Source of the DNA: Runella salmonicolor
GTDB taxonomy: Bacteria; Bacteroidota; Bacteroidia; Cytophagales; Spirosomataceae
Direction: 5' to 3'
Length of the DNA: 64,000 nucleotides
Assembly: GCF_024158025.1 (NCBI RefSeq)
Contig: NZ_JAMZEL010000001.1
Span: 1,240,001 to 1,304,000 of the forward strand
Part shown: positions 1-8,686 of the stretch, one piece after another
How positions within the stretch are numbered: position 1 is the first letter of the stretch
Layout: each line of letters opens with the position of its first letter
Notes under the pieces: model-generated
Told to the model about the DNA's origin: nothing
The model's database searches: none
The model's input: the letters and a program-made list of their open reading frames with translations, nothing else
Program-made: the position numbers and the translations under genes

Positions 1-1
1 T

Positions 2-1537
2 AATATGCTTTGTACCCGCAAAAAACTCCTGCCCTTCAAAATATTTTTTATTACGCTCGTCCGGAAAATGCAGGTCAATGGTCCAAGTGGCGGTCACGGT
101 GCCGTCGGGGTATTGCTTGCCTTCCTGAATGTCCATTTGGTTCAGTACGTGGTCGCCCATCAACCGGCGCGACTCGCGTTTGCCGCCGATGTAGGCCACC
201 CATGCCAGTTCGCGTTTGGCGTATTTGGCAGGTTTGTTCTTTTTCAGGTACGACCAGTTTCCGAAGATGGCTCTTAAGTTGTGGTCGCGTATTTTTTCGG
301 CATCAGTAATGGTGTTAAAATTACCGAAACCCGTTTCCCATTGCCAATCGGCTTTGGAGTCATCAATGTGGTATTCGTCGGAAAACTGAATTGCCCAAGG
401 AGTTTCGGGAAACGACGACACGGTGTCGCGCTCAAGCGAAGCCCAAAGGTTGGACGTGCCCAGCGTAAAATTATCGGCTTTGTCGGCGGCCAATGATTCG
501 CCCGTTTCGGCTTTGCTTTCACGGCCCATTCTAAACTCCGCCCCTGCCAACTCGCCGATGGTACCGTCGCCGGTGCAATCAGAGAAAAACGTACCCGTAA
601 AGCGCGTTTCTTTATTGGTGGCAATATCACGGCCCACCACTGCCACAATTTTATCACCGCTTTTTTCCACTTTATACACGTGGGTATTCAAAAACAACGA
701 GATATTTCGTTCCCCTTTCACAATGGCCGTTTTGCGGGCGTCACCGTATTCTTTGGCATCGGGGTTTCCGTTGCCGGGGTCGCCGTTGTCCATTTCACGT
801 ACAATTCGGCCGAGTTTTGGGTAATGATTTTTGTCGACATCGCCCATCAAATGCACCCGAATTTCTGAACTATTGTTTCCTCCCAATACTGGACGGTCCT
901 GAATCAAAGCTACTTTTAAGCCCATGCGAGAAGCTGAAATGGCCGCGCAGGTTCCGGCAATACCGCCGCCGACAACCACTAAATCAAAATTACTGGCTTC
1001 GGTGGGCGCATCGGTCAGCTTCAGTTGCTGCTTGCGAAAAGCCGTCATGGCGTCAAGTTTGTCGGGCGGAATAAAAGTTGGTGAATTCGTAAACAGAATC
1101 GCGTCACAACGACCGTTAAAGCCCGTTAAATCGTGTAATGCTACGCTCATTTGCTCATTTTGCACCTCTATTTCACCGCCAGGATACCATTTCCACACAT
1201 CAGAGCCGCTTTCACCAAAGACTTGATTGAGTGGTTTTCCGTTCAGTACGACCTGAAATTTGCCAGGGCCTTTCGGAAACGGTGCCCAATCTTTGGTTCG
1301 TACCCAAACCCGGTATTTACCTTTTTTAGGAAAGGGAACGGTCGTAGTCGCATCTTTCACCGGACGGCCCATGCCATGCGCCATAAGGTACGACGAGCCC
1401 ATGACCACAAACGATTGCTGGTCGATGACCCAGCCGCCTTTATCGGTAAATGACTCCGTTTCCAGAAAAACGTGGTCTTGTGCTGATAGTTTTAGCGATA
1501 TAAACAGTAAAAGGAGCGTTCGGAGCAGCGGTTTCAT
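2..1537 (-). CDS. Secreted FAD-dependent oxidoreductase (3' end cut by window)
   Basis: Translation of the minus strand from the ATG at 1537 stays open to the window edge (512 codons, no stop), so the C-terminus is missing. Residues 1-20 form a signal peptide ending in LSAQ. Residues 21-150 look like a beta-rich N-terminal domain with no recognised catalytic motif. A Rossmann FAD-binding start follows at about 185-205, with the GxGxxG pattern at G190, G192 and G195, then an NNSSEIR stretch typical of the FAD_oxidored (PF12831) family. Members of this family often sit in Bacteroidota glycan loci, but their substrates are mostly unknown. The ATG lies one base after the stop of the preceding gene, so the two are cotranscribed, apparently as the tail of the SusC/SusD operon. 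Family call is firm; substrate is unknown. Confidence 0.85.
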   Translation of the reverse strand, partial: MKPLLRTLLLLFISLKLSAQDHVFLETESFTDKGGWVIDQQSFVVMGSSYLMAHGMGRPVKDATTTVPFPKKGKYRVWVRTKDWAPFPKGPGKFQVVLNGKPLNQVFGESGSDVWKWYPGGEIEVQNEQMSVALHDLTGFNGRCDAILFTNSPTFIPPDKLDAMTAFRKQQLKLTDAPTEASNFDLVVVGGGIAGTCAAISASRMGLKVALIQDRPVLGGNNSSEIRVHLMGDVDKNHYPKLGRIVREMDNGDPGNGNPDAKEYGDARKTAIVKGERNISLFLNTHVYKVEKSGDKIVAVVGRDIATNKETRFTGTFFSDCTGDGTIGELAGAEFRMGRESKAETGESLAADKADNFTLGTSNLWASLERDTVSSFPETPWAIQFSDEYHIDDSKADWQWETGFGNFNTITDAEKIRDHNLRAIFGNWSYLKKNKPAKYAKRELAWVAYIGGKRESRRLMGDHVLNQMDIQEGKQYPDGTVTATWTIDLHFPDERNKKYFEGQEFFAGTKHI

Positions 1538-1538
1538 G

Positions 1539-2699
1539 TTATTTGTCGTTTGGGTGGAGTGTTTGTTTAAACGTTACTATTTTCTTTTGTACGGTTCGGT
1601 TTTTGGGCTGGCGTGCTTCCAACACCCGACAAACTTCAGCGGCACAGTTTTCATTGGTTAGCTCATCAGCCAGGGTCAGCAGCGTTTGTTCCGAAAGTTT
1701 CGGTTGGGTTGCCAGTGCTTTCAGCAAAAGACTCCCTTGTTCCTGATTCGACTTGCCAACTTGCTGGGCCGCCTGTTCAGTCAATGTATTGTTGAGAGGC
1801 AGCGTCGCCATCTTTTTCAGAATAACGAGCTGCAACGGATACCCCGCTGATTGATAGGTTTCCCATAACCATTGCTGACGTTTTTTTTCAGCAAAAAATG
1901 CCGCATTGACTTTTTGTAAAGCAAAACGGGCGGTAAAGATGTTTTTTCCTCGAATGATTTGCTGTATATCCGACTGAAAATCAGGAGCAACAATACCCTC
2001 TGCATTCATTACCCGTTCCATGGCCCAATATTGGTAATGGTGATTATTATCCGTCAGAAATCGGTGCAGCAGGGCGTCAGTTCTAAAAGATTCAGTCATC
2101 CGCTGCATCTCCGTTACCACCTTTCCGTGGGCGATGTGCCAGAGCGTGTAGCAAGTATATACTGCTCCGTCGATTACTTCATTTTTTACGGTTTTAAGCG
2201 TAGCTCCTGCTTTGGCATCCACAGAATCGGCCAGATTTTCGGTGCCTTTTCCGACCAAGTCTTCCATCGAAACTTCTTTCAAGAGCGAGTGCGTATTGGC
2301 CAGAATCATCTGCAACTTTTCGTAGTCTTCGGGCTTAAACGGTTTGTGGTCCATGCGGGTCAAAACCGCGCCTTTCGGAAAGTCGAAACGGGTATAATTC
2401 CCCAATAAATCCCAGTAAAAGTTAATATACACTGGCTTGCATTCGCCCGTCAGGCACACTGGCGTAAATAGGTTGCTGAAATAGTACAGCGGCTGCCCAG
2501 CCTCATCCAAAGCCAATTGCAGGGTGTATTCGGTGGTGTCGTTGATGGTCACCGTATACTCTTTTGTCTTCGGTGGAGTTTGGGCAAAAACGATAAGCGT
2601 TACCGATAAAAAAACACACAGAATACCAGCACTCTGGCAGGCTTTCCAAAAAACCGCAGGAAGCAGAAGGCGATATTTTATGTGTTTAGTTTTATGCAC
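1539..2699 (-). CDS. Secreted protein with FMN-attachment-like motif and helical C-terminus (hypothetical)
   Basis: Not assigned to a named family. There is no ATG near the N-terminus: a GTG at 2699 is taken as the start, and the alternative TTG at 2723 would lie inside a hairpin arm. A hydrophobic stretch ending in VFAQ serves as signal peptide. Counting from the TTG, the protein has a conserved-looking C-x4-C pair (C90, C95). A DAKAGAT segment at 169-175 resembles the D-x(2)-[ST]-[GA]-A-T site where ApbE attaches FMN to a threonine. The C-terminal 200 residues are helix-rich with HEAT-like spacing. It sits one base ahead of the FAD oxidoreductase gene, which suggests a shared redox job. The FMN idea is inference. 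Confidence 0.7.
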   Translation of the reverse strand: MHKTKHIKYRLLLPAVFWKACQSAGILCVFLSVTLIVFAQTPPKTKEYTVTINDTTEYTLQLALDEAGQPLYYFSNLFTPVCLTGECKPVYINFYWDLLGNYTRFDFPKGAVLTRMDHKPFKPEDYEKLQMILANTHSLLKEVSMEDLVGKGTENLADSVDAKAGATLKTVKNEVIDGAVYTCYTLWHIAHGKVVTEMQRMTESFRTDALLHRFLTDNNHHYQYWAMERVMNAEGIVAPDFQSDIQQIIRGKNIFTARFALQKVNAAFFAEKKRQQWLWETYQSAGYPLQLVILKKMATLPLNNTLTEQAAQQVGKSNQEQGSLLLKALATQPKLSEQTLLTLADELTNENCAAEVCRVLEARQPKNRTVQKKIVTFKQTLHPNDK

Positions 2700-2721
2700 G
2701 ATTACTTTTAAGCGGTTTGCC

Positions 2722-2754
2722 AACGTCGGCGAGGTTTTGAACCTCGCCGACGTT
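2722..2754. repeat. 15-bp perfect inverted repeat (REP-like or terminator-like)
   Basis: The arms AACGTCGGCGAGGTT (2722-2736) and its exact reverse complement (2740-2754) flank a 3-base loop. A partial third copy (CCGACGTT) follows at about 2757-2764. It lies between the SusD stop and the next gene in the same operon and has no long T-run, so it looks more like a dispersed palindromic element or an mRNA-processing hairpin than a classical terminator. Confidence 0.75.
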
Positions 2755-2769
2755 TTCCGACGTTGTATT

Positions 2770-4209
2770 TTACTTCCAAGCAGGATTTTGTTCCAGTTTA
2801 GAATTGGTTAAAATTTCGATATTAGGAATCGGAAAATAGCGATGTTTGTCCTGCACGGGGCGCGATGGATAGTAAGAATTCAATACATTGGCCACCATTT
2901 TAAACTTACCCGTACGTGTCAGGTCGTACCAGCGGTCGGCTTCGTAACATAATTCCCACGAGCGTTCTTGTAAGACCGCCTCAATGAACGCGTCTTTACT
3001 CAAGCCCGGCGTCAAATCAGGCAAGCCCGCCCGTTTGCGTACGGCATTGATGGCGGCATACGCGGCTGCCGTAGGGCTGCTAGCTCGGGCTTCGGCCTCA
3101 GCGGCAATCAGATACACATCGGCCAAACGTAAAATCGGGAAATTATTTTCACCGTTAGCACCGTTAGAATTGGGGTCCATGAATTTCTTCACAATGATTC
3201 GGTCTCTTAGAGTTACGTCAGCCTGACCAATGAGTCGGCCCTGGGCATTGACATAGGCCGTGTCAAGCAATGCTTTGCGTTTGTCTAAATTACTAAAGGA
3301 ACGATAGAAAGAATGATACCCAAAAGCCGAGCCAAAAGCAGTTTTGGAAAAAACTGGGGGCGAGTTGGCTGGGGCATAAAACCCTAACAAATCGTAGCCA
3401 TTCAGCCCCGAAAGGCTCGAAAACTCTGCCGCAAAAATCACTTCTACCCGAGCCGCATCTTCCCTTAATGGATTGTATAAATCCAAAACGTTAGGCATTA
3501 GGCTGTATCTGTTTGACTGAATAAGTGCCTGAGCATTTTGGGCCGCTTTGGCGTAATCGCCCGCGTACAATTGGGCCTTTGCTAATAATCCAATCGCTGC
3601 CCCATAGGCCGCGCGACCTCTGTCTTTGGGCGTTGGCGGTAAATCTTTGACGGCAGTTTCTAAGTCTTTGATCAAAAAAGCATAGACATCCGCCACGGGA
3701 CTTTTTGCGGTCTCGGTGCCAGCAATGTCTTTGGTACTTTCCTGCTTAATGGGCACATCGCCAAAGGTTTTGGCTAAATGAAAATAATACAGCCCCCTTA
3801 AAAAATAAGCTTCGGCCAAAATTTGCTTTTTGCGGGTTTCGTCCATCGCCACACGAGGAACATTTTCAAGCACTTGGTTGGCGCGGTCAATACCCTGATA
3901 ACAATGCTGCCAATACTGTCCGATTAAGTCCATGGTAGCATCGTACGAAAAAACCGTTAGTTGGTCACGACCTACCACTGCACGCGGAAAACACTGGTCG
4001 GCGGAGTAATCGGGCAATTGCGTACCTACGCGGCTATAGAGGTTGGTTACGGGCGTATAAGCTGCCGTCAGAGCGGCTTCGGCATCAGAGGCCGACGTAA
4101 AAAATTGGTCAGGCGATACAAACGAGTAGGGCTTTTCGGTTAAATCGCAGGCGCTGATTGCGACCGCGGCCACCAAAAACGCAAGAAATTTTAAAGTGCT
4201 ATTTTTCAT
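2770..4209 (-). CDS. SusD/RagB-family outer-membrane glycan-binding lipoprotein
   Basis: 479 residues. It starts with a lipoprotein signal (hydrophobic stretch ending ISAC, Cys at about 21) followed by the TEKPYSFVSPDQFF region typical of mature SusD N-termini. The helical TPR-like core and the C-terminal ERSWELCYEADRWYDLTRTGKF signature are those of the SusD_RagB family. SusD proteins lid the SusC porin and capture oligosaccharides at the cell surface. The gene begins 21 bases after the SusC stop, in the same operon. The ligand cannot be read from the sequence. Confidence 0.95.
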   Translation of the reverse strand: MKNSTLKFLAFLVAAVAISACDLTEKPYSFVSPDQFFTSASDAEAALTAAYTPVTNLYSRVGTQLPDYSADQCFPRAVVGRDQLTVFSYDATMDLIGQYWQHCYQGIDRANQVLENVPRVAMDETRKKQILAEAYFLRGLYYFHLAKTFGDVPIKQESTKDIAGTETAKSPVADVYAFLIKDLETAVKDLPPTPKDRGRAAYGAAIGLLAKAQLYAGDYAKAAQNAQALIQSNRYSLMPNVLDLYNPLREDAARVEVIFAAEFSSLSGLNGYDLLGFYAPANSPPVFSKTAFGSAFGYHSFYRSFSNLDKRKALLDTAYVNAQGRLIGQADVTLRDRIIVKKFMDPNSNGANGENNFPILRLADVYLIAAEAEARASSPTAAAYAAINAVRKRAGLPDLTPGLSKDAFIEAVLQERSWELCYEADRWYDLTRTGKFKMVANVLNSYYPSRPVQDKHRYFPIPNIEILTNSKLEQNPAWK

Positions 4210-4230
4210 AATTCTTAAAGGAATCGGTGA

Positions 4231-7200
4231 TTAAAAAGTGATTTGTAAACCAGCTATCAAAGACTTAGCAATGGGGTAGCCAATGTTGTCAACCCCTAAA
4301 TTCAGGTTGTTTTGTCCAGCAGTGTTTACTTCTGGATCGTAGCCAGAATACTTGGTCAAGGTCAAGAAATTGTTGGCACTCACGTACAAACGTGCGTTGT
4401 TGAGCCACGACAACTTACCTTTGGTAGGAACGGTATAGCCCAAGGTCGCATTTTTGAAGCGCACAAAAGAACCGTCTTCAATCAACACGTCCGATTGGTT
4501 GATACGCTGTCCTTGCGCTACCTTTGGATAATAATTACTTGGGTTGGTGGGCGTCCAACGGTTTACCATCGTAGCAAATTGATTAAATCCTGCCGCACCG
4601 CCTTCCATTCGGAGGCGTTGTACGTAGAAAATCTGCCCGCCTTGCACACCTTGCACAAAAACACTCAAATCAAACCCTTTGTATTTCAGGTTATTGGTGA
4701 TTCCAAAATAATAATCGGGGTTAGGGTCACCAATGATTTGTTGGTCGGCTGCCGAAATGGCTCCGTCGCCGTTCAAGTCCTTGTAACGAATATTCCCTGC
4801 CACTCTACCCGTCGGGATATTGTCGCCTGTTTGATAAATCCCGTCAAAAATGTAGCCGTAAAAAGAACCGAGGGGTTGGCCTACTCTTAAAATACTGTTG
4901 TTGGTAAATGGCCCCACCGAGCCGCCGCCATCTCCTGGAATAATCTCAGTACGTGTACCATCAATCAGCGTCAGCTTGTTACGGTTGGCCGAGATATTGC
5001 CGTTGATGTCCCATTTGAAATTTGAATAATTAGCAACGTTTGCCGTGACTGAAAACTCAATTCCTTTGTTTTCGACCCCCCCAAAGTTGCCAAAGACCGA
5101 ACCATAACCCGACGACAACGCTACCGAACGTGATAAGAGCAAATCGGTGGTTTTTTTCTGATAGGCATCAATCGTAAACTGAAGGCGGTTGTTGAGTATG
5201 CCAAAATCTAAACCGATGTCGGCCTGCCCACTTTTTTCCCAACGAAGGTCGGGGTTGGCAATATTGGCCGATAGAATACCTATGTTGCGGGTATTGTTAA
5301 AATTGTAATTTCCGACTGAACTCAAACGGGCCAATGAGTTGTACAAAGGAATGTCGGCATTACCCGTTATTCCGTAGCTCACCCGCAGTTTCATGTCGCT
5401 GAAAAACTTCTGATTTTGCATAAATTTCTCTTCTGAAATCCGCCAAGCACCTGCAACCGAAGGGAAAAATCCATATTTGTTGTTTGCCCCAAACCGACTC
5501 GAACCGTCCACGCGGGCAGTGAGCGTTAGCAAATATTTGCTTTTCAAATTGTAATTCACCCGACCCGTGTAAGAATCCAAACGCCACTGTTGTTTGTTAC
5601 TGCCGATGCTGAGAATTGATGCCTGTCCGAGGTTATCATTGAATACCAAATCGTTAGGAAACTGCTGTCCCGACATCGCGTCTGTAACCTGCGTTTGGCT
5701 TTGCGTGGAGAATACCCCCGTCAAATTGAAATCGTGTACACCCAGCGTTTTGTGGTAATTGAGCAAACTTTCGTGCAAAATGGTGTTGGTATTGTTGTTT
5801 CCCCGTCCACCTGTACCATTGACCGTTGCTCCCGCCCGTACAAAACGAGTTACGTAAGAATCGCGGGTGTCGCCTATCAAATCCCCCCCAAACGACGCAC
5901 GGTAAGTGAGGTCTTTGGTGATGGTCCAATCGGCAAAGATGTTGCCCAACAATCGGCGTGTGGTATTGCGGTTGAGTACTTCGCTCGCTACCGCTATCGG
6001 ATTGTTAAAATCAATGTATCTTCCACTAAACATCGTGGGTTTTCCTTGGGCATCGCGCGGTGACTCCGTTGGCGGGGCATAGAGCGCCGACAATACAATC
6101 CCACCCCCTGTACCATCCAACAGGGTGGAAGAAACAGCCCCGTTGTTGACTGAATACGTGTAAGTTAAGCTCGTACCGATTTTAAAGTTTTTGCTTACTT
6201 GGTTATCCAAATTGACCCGTATCGAACCACGTTTGAAATTTGAATTTATGATGATACCGTTTTGGTCAAAATAATTCATCGAGACGTTGAAAAGCGATTT
6301 TTCGGTGCCGCCCGAAAACGAAAGTTGGTGGCTCTGCATCCCGCCTTTTTGGAAAATCTCTTTTTGCCAATCCGTTCCTTCGCCCAATTGTGCGGGATTG
6401 GGGAACAGGTTTTGTCCCGTAAGCTCATTTTCTAAGGCCGCAAATTCCGAGGCATTCATCAAGTCCAAGGTTTTGCGAATTTGCTGTTGGCCTGCATAGC
6501 CTTCATACGTTACCCGGGTTTGCCCTGCCTTGCCTCTTTTGGTCGTGATGAGTACCACGCCGTTGGCACCGCGTGTTCCATAAACTGCGGTCGCAGAGGC
6601 ATCTTTCAGTACTTCGATAGATTCAATATCATTCGGATTCAGCGTTGAAAGTACCGACAGGCGGTTTCCGTTGTCATTTCCGAAACCACTTCCGCCACCA
6701 GCTACGGGGTTGTCGCCTCCCGAAATCGGGAAGCCATCCACTACGTAAAGCGGCTCACTACTACCGCTGATTGAGTTATTACCTCTGATTCTCACGCTGA
6801 TACTTCCGCCGGGTGCACCTGAATTTTGGGTTACCTGCACTCCAGAAGCGCGGGCTTGCAAGCCCTGCACAAAGTTGGCAATGGGAGTGACTTTCAACTC
6901 TGCCGCTTTGATGGAAGAAACTGCCCCGGTCAAATCACTTTTTTTAACCGAACCATAACCTACCACCACTACATCTTCCAACAACTTGGTGTCGAGCTTT
7001 AAAACAACATCAACTTTTGAACGATTACCAACCGTTTCGGTCACTGAAAGATACCCAATGTAACTAAAACTCAATTTGGCATCAGATTTTACATTGGGAA
7101 TGCTGTAATTCCCGTCTTTGTCGGTTGTGGTGCCGCTTGGCGTACCCACCACAATGACGCTTACCCCTGGCAAGCCCTCCCCATTTTCCGTGTTCACTTT

Positions 7201-7296
7201 TCCTTTCACCGTCAGCGATTGCGTAAAGGCATATTGAGTTCCTAGCAACAAAAGCAAGGAATATCCCAGTAAAAGTTTAAAATGTAGAAATTTCAT
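4231..7296 (-). CDS. SusC/RagA-family TonB-dependent outer-membrane transporter
   Basis: 1021 residues. In order: signal peptide (ending YAFTQ), carboxypeptidase-regulatory-like beta-sandwich (about 27-110), a TonB-box-like EDVVVVGYG segment, a plug domain with the RIRGNNSISGSSEPLYVVDG and KDASATAVYGTRGANGV signatures of SusC proteins, and a beta-barrel ending in the aromatic ITF. There is no STN domain, so the transporter is not expected to signal through FecR; regulation is more likely by the divergent LacI protein. It is the first gene of the minus-strand operon SusC-SusD-hypothetical-FAD oxidoreductase. Confidence 0.96.
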   Translation of the reverse strand: MKFLHFKLLLGYSLLLLLGTQYAFTQSLTVKGKVNTENGEGLPGVSVIVVGTPSGTTTDKDGNYSIPNVKSDAKLSFSYIGYLSVTETVGNRSKVDVVLKLDTKLLEDVVVVGYGSVKKSDLTGAVSSIKAAELKVTPIANFVQGLQARASGVQVTQNSGAPGGSISVRIRGNNSISGSSEPLYVVDGFPISGGDNPVAGGGSGFGNDNGNRLSVLSTLNPNDIESIEVLKDASATAVYGTRGANGVVLITTKRGKAGQTRVTYEGYAGQQQIRKTLDLMNASEFAALENELTGQNLFPNPAQLGEGTDWQKEIFQKGGMQSHQLSFSGGTEKSLFNVSMNYFDQNGIIINSNFKRGSIRVNLDNQVSKNFKIGTSLTYTYSVNNGAVSSTLLDGTGGGIVLSALYAPPTESPRDAQGKPTMFSGRYIDFNNPIAVASEVLNRNTTRRLLGNIFADWTITKDLTYRASFGGDLIGDTRDSYVTRFVRAGATVNGTGGRGNNNTNTILHESLLNYHKTLGVHDFNLTGVFSTQSQTQVTDAMSGQQFPNDLVFNDNLGQASILSIGSNKQQWRLDSYTGRVNYNLKSKYLLTLTARVDGSSRFGANNKYGFFPSVAGAWRISEEKFMQNQKFFSDMKLRVSYGITGNADIPLYNSLARLSSVGNYNFNNTRNIGILSANIANPDLRWEKSGQADIGLDFGILNNRLQFTIDAYQKKTTDLLLSRSVALSSGYGSVFGNFGGVENKGIEFSVTANVANYSNFKWDINGNISANRNKLTLIDGTRTEIIPGDGGGSVGPFTNNSILRVGQPLGSFYGYIFDGIYQTGDNIPTGRVAGNIRYKDLNGDGAISAADQQIIGDPNPDYYFGITNNLKYKGFDLSVFVQGVQGGQIFYVQRLRMEGGAAGFNQFATMVNRWTPTNPSNYYPKVAQGQRINQSDVLIEDGSFVRFKNATLGYTVPTKGKLSWLNNARLYVSANNFLTLTKYSGYDPEVNTAGQNNLNLGVDNIGYPIAKSLIAGLQITF

Positions 7297-7632
7297 AGAT
7301 TAAGGTACTGTGTTTAGAAGGTTGAAAATTTTTAAAACAATTCAATTACAAAAAACATGGTTATGTACAATTTTATAGAACTATATAATTGCATTCATTG
7401 TAAGCCTTCATTTTAGGATAGAAGAGTCTTTTTAATTTCTTTCTGATTAAAAGAGTAATTAAAGCCTATCAAAAAAGAAATATTATTCAATAATAAGTAG
7501 ATATTATACAATCTTTATCAGATAATTGCATTTAAAAAAAATTGGGAACGTTCCCAAACAATGGGAACGTTCCCAAAAACACCAAACCAACAAATAACAC
7601 AGCTTAGACTTTAAATTAAAATAATACAATAA
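7297..7632. other. Intergenic region between divergent SusC and LacI genes
   Basis: 336 bases of AT-rich DNA separating SusC (minus) from lacI-type gene (plus). It contains the tandem operators at 7542-7575. No clear TAnnTTTG element was found on either strand and no open frame of interest is present. Confidence 0.7.
7542..7575. promoter_or_regulatory. Tandem LacI-family operators
   Basis: Two perfect palindromes sharing the core TGGGAACGTTCCCA lie at 7542-7557 (16 bp, TTGGGAACGTTCCCAA) and 7562-7575. The CG dyad centres (7549/7550 and 7568/7569) are 19 bp apart, roughly two helical turns, placing two dimers on nearly the same face. LacI-family operators typically have a central CG flanked by such inverted half-sites. 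They sit 58 bp before the LacI-type gene and about 250 bp before SusC, consistent with autoregulation and control of the divergent operon. Confidence 0.85.
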
Positions 7633-8646
7633 ATGAAAAAGCACCAAATCACCATCATTGATATAGCACGGCAGTTGAATATTTCAAAATCAACGGTATC
7701 AAGAGTGCTCACGGGGCATCCAAGCGTAAGCGAAAAAACCAGAGAGGCGGTGTTGAAATTGGCCAACGAACTCGACTACCAACGCAACATGTTGGCCATT
7801 AACCTCATGTCGAGTCAAAGCCATACGATTGGCATTATCGTACCCGAATTTGTTACGTCATTTTTTCCAATGGTGATTATGGGGGCACAGGAAGTGGCTT
7901 CGCAGGCGGGGTATAATGTGCTGATCAGTCAGTCGAACGAAAGCTACGAAACCGAAGTCGCCAATGCCAAAGTAATGCTCGACAATCGGGTGGATGGCGT
8001 GTTGGTGTCTTTGACGCGAGAAACGCGAAATTATGACCACCTTAAAGTTTTTCAACGAAAAGGAATTCCGATTGTGTTTTTCAATCGGGTGTGTGACGAT
8101 ATGCAAGTTCCGAAGGTGGTGGTGGACGATTACGAAGGGGCTTTTAAAGCCGTAGAACACCTCATCCTGACGGGCAGAAAACGCATTGCACACTTGGGCG
8201 GGCCTACTTCACTCCACGTAAGTAAAAAGCGTTTGGAAGGTTATAAAGACGCTTTGCGAAAATACAATCAAGCGATTGACCCAGGCCTGATTCTTGATTA
8301 CGACCTCAATTTGGAAAAAGTCAAAATTTATATCAAACACCTACTCGACCTGCCCGAGCCACCCGATGCCCTTTTCACCATCAACGACCCCACGGCCTTT
8401 GAAGCCATGATTTTTATGAAAGCCAAAGGTCTCAAAATACCCGAAGAGATTGCCGTTGTGGGGTTTAGCAACAACTATGGCTCTACACTCATTGAGCCCC
8501 GCCTCACCACCGTAGCACAACCGACCCACCAAATTGGGCAAGTAGCGGCACAGCTATTGCTGGACCAAATCAACTCAGATGCTTCCGAGTGGAAGCCAAT
8601 ATATCGGGTATTGAAAACCGAATTGTTGGTACGGGGGTCGAGTTAA
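7633..8646 (+). CDS. LacI-family transcriptional regulator
   Basis: 337 residues. The N-terminal helix-turn-helix is clear (TIIDIARQLNISKSTVSRVL, about 8-27), followed by the hinge helix region and a periplasmic-binding-protein-like sensor domain (about 65-335, starting at IGIIVPE). The C-terminal EPRLTTVAQPTHQIGQ segment is typical of the family. Divergent from the SusC operon and close to two perfect operators, it is the likely local repressor, released by a small sugar or glycan breakdown product. The inducer is unknown. It converges on the tail of the fucose operon, 40 bases away. Confidence 0.95.
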   Translation: MKKHQITIIDIARQLNISKSTVSRVLTGHPSVSEKTREAVLKLANELDYQRNMLAINLMSSQSHTIGIIVPEFVTSFFPMVIMGAQEVASQAGYNVLISQSNESYETEVANAKVMLDNRVDGVLVSLTRETRNYDHLKVFQRKGIPIVFFNRVCDDMQVPKVVVDDYEGAFKAVEHLILTGRKRIAHLGGPTSLHVSKKRLEGYKDALRKYNQAIDPGLILDYDLNLEKVKIYIKHLLDLPEPPDALFTINDPTAFEAMIFMKAKGLKIPEEIAVVGFSNNYGSTLIEPRLTTVAQPTHQIGQVAAQLLLDQINSDASEWKPIYRVLKTELLVRGSS

Positions 8647-8686
8647 CAAATGGTACATTCAGCCGTATTCCAACCACTTTTGCCAC

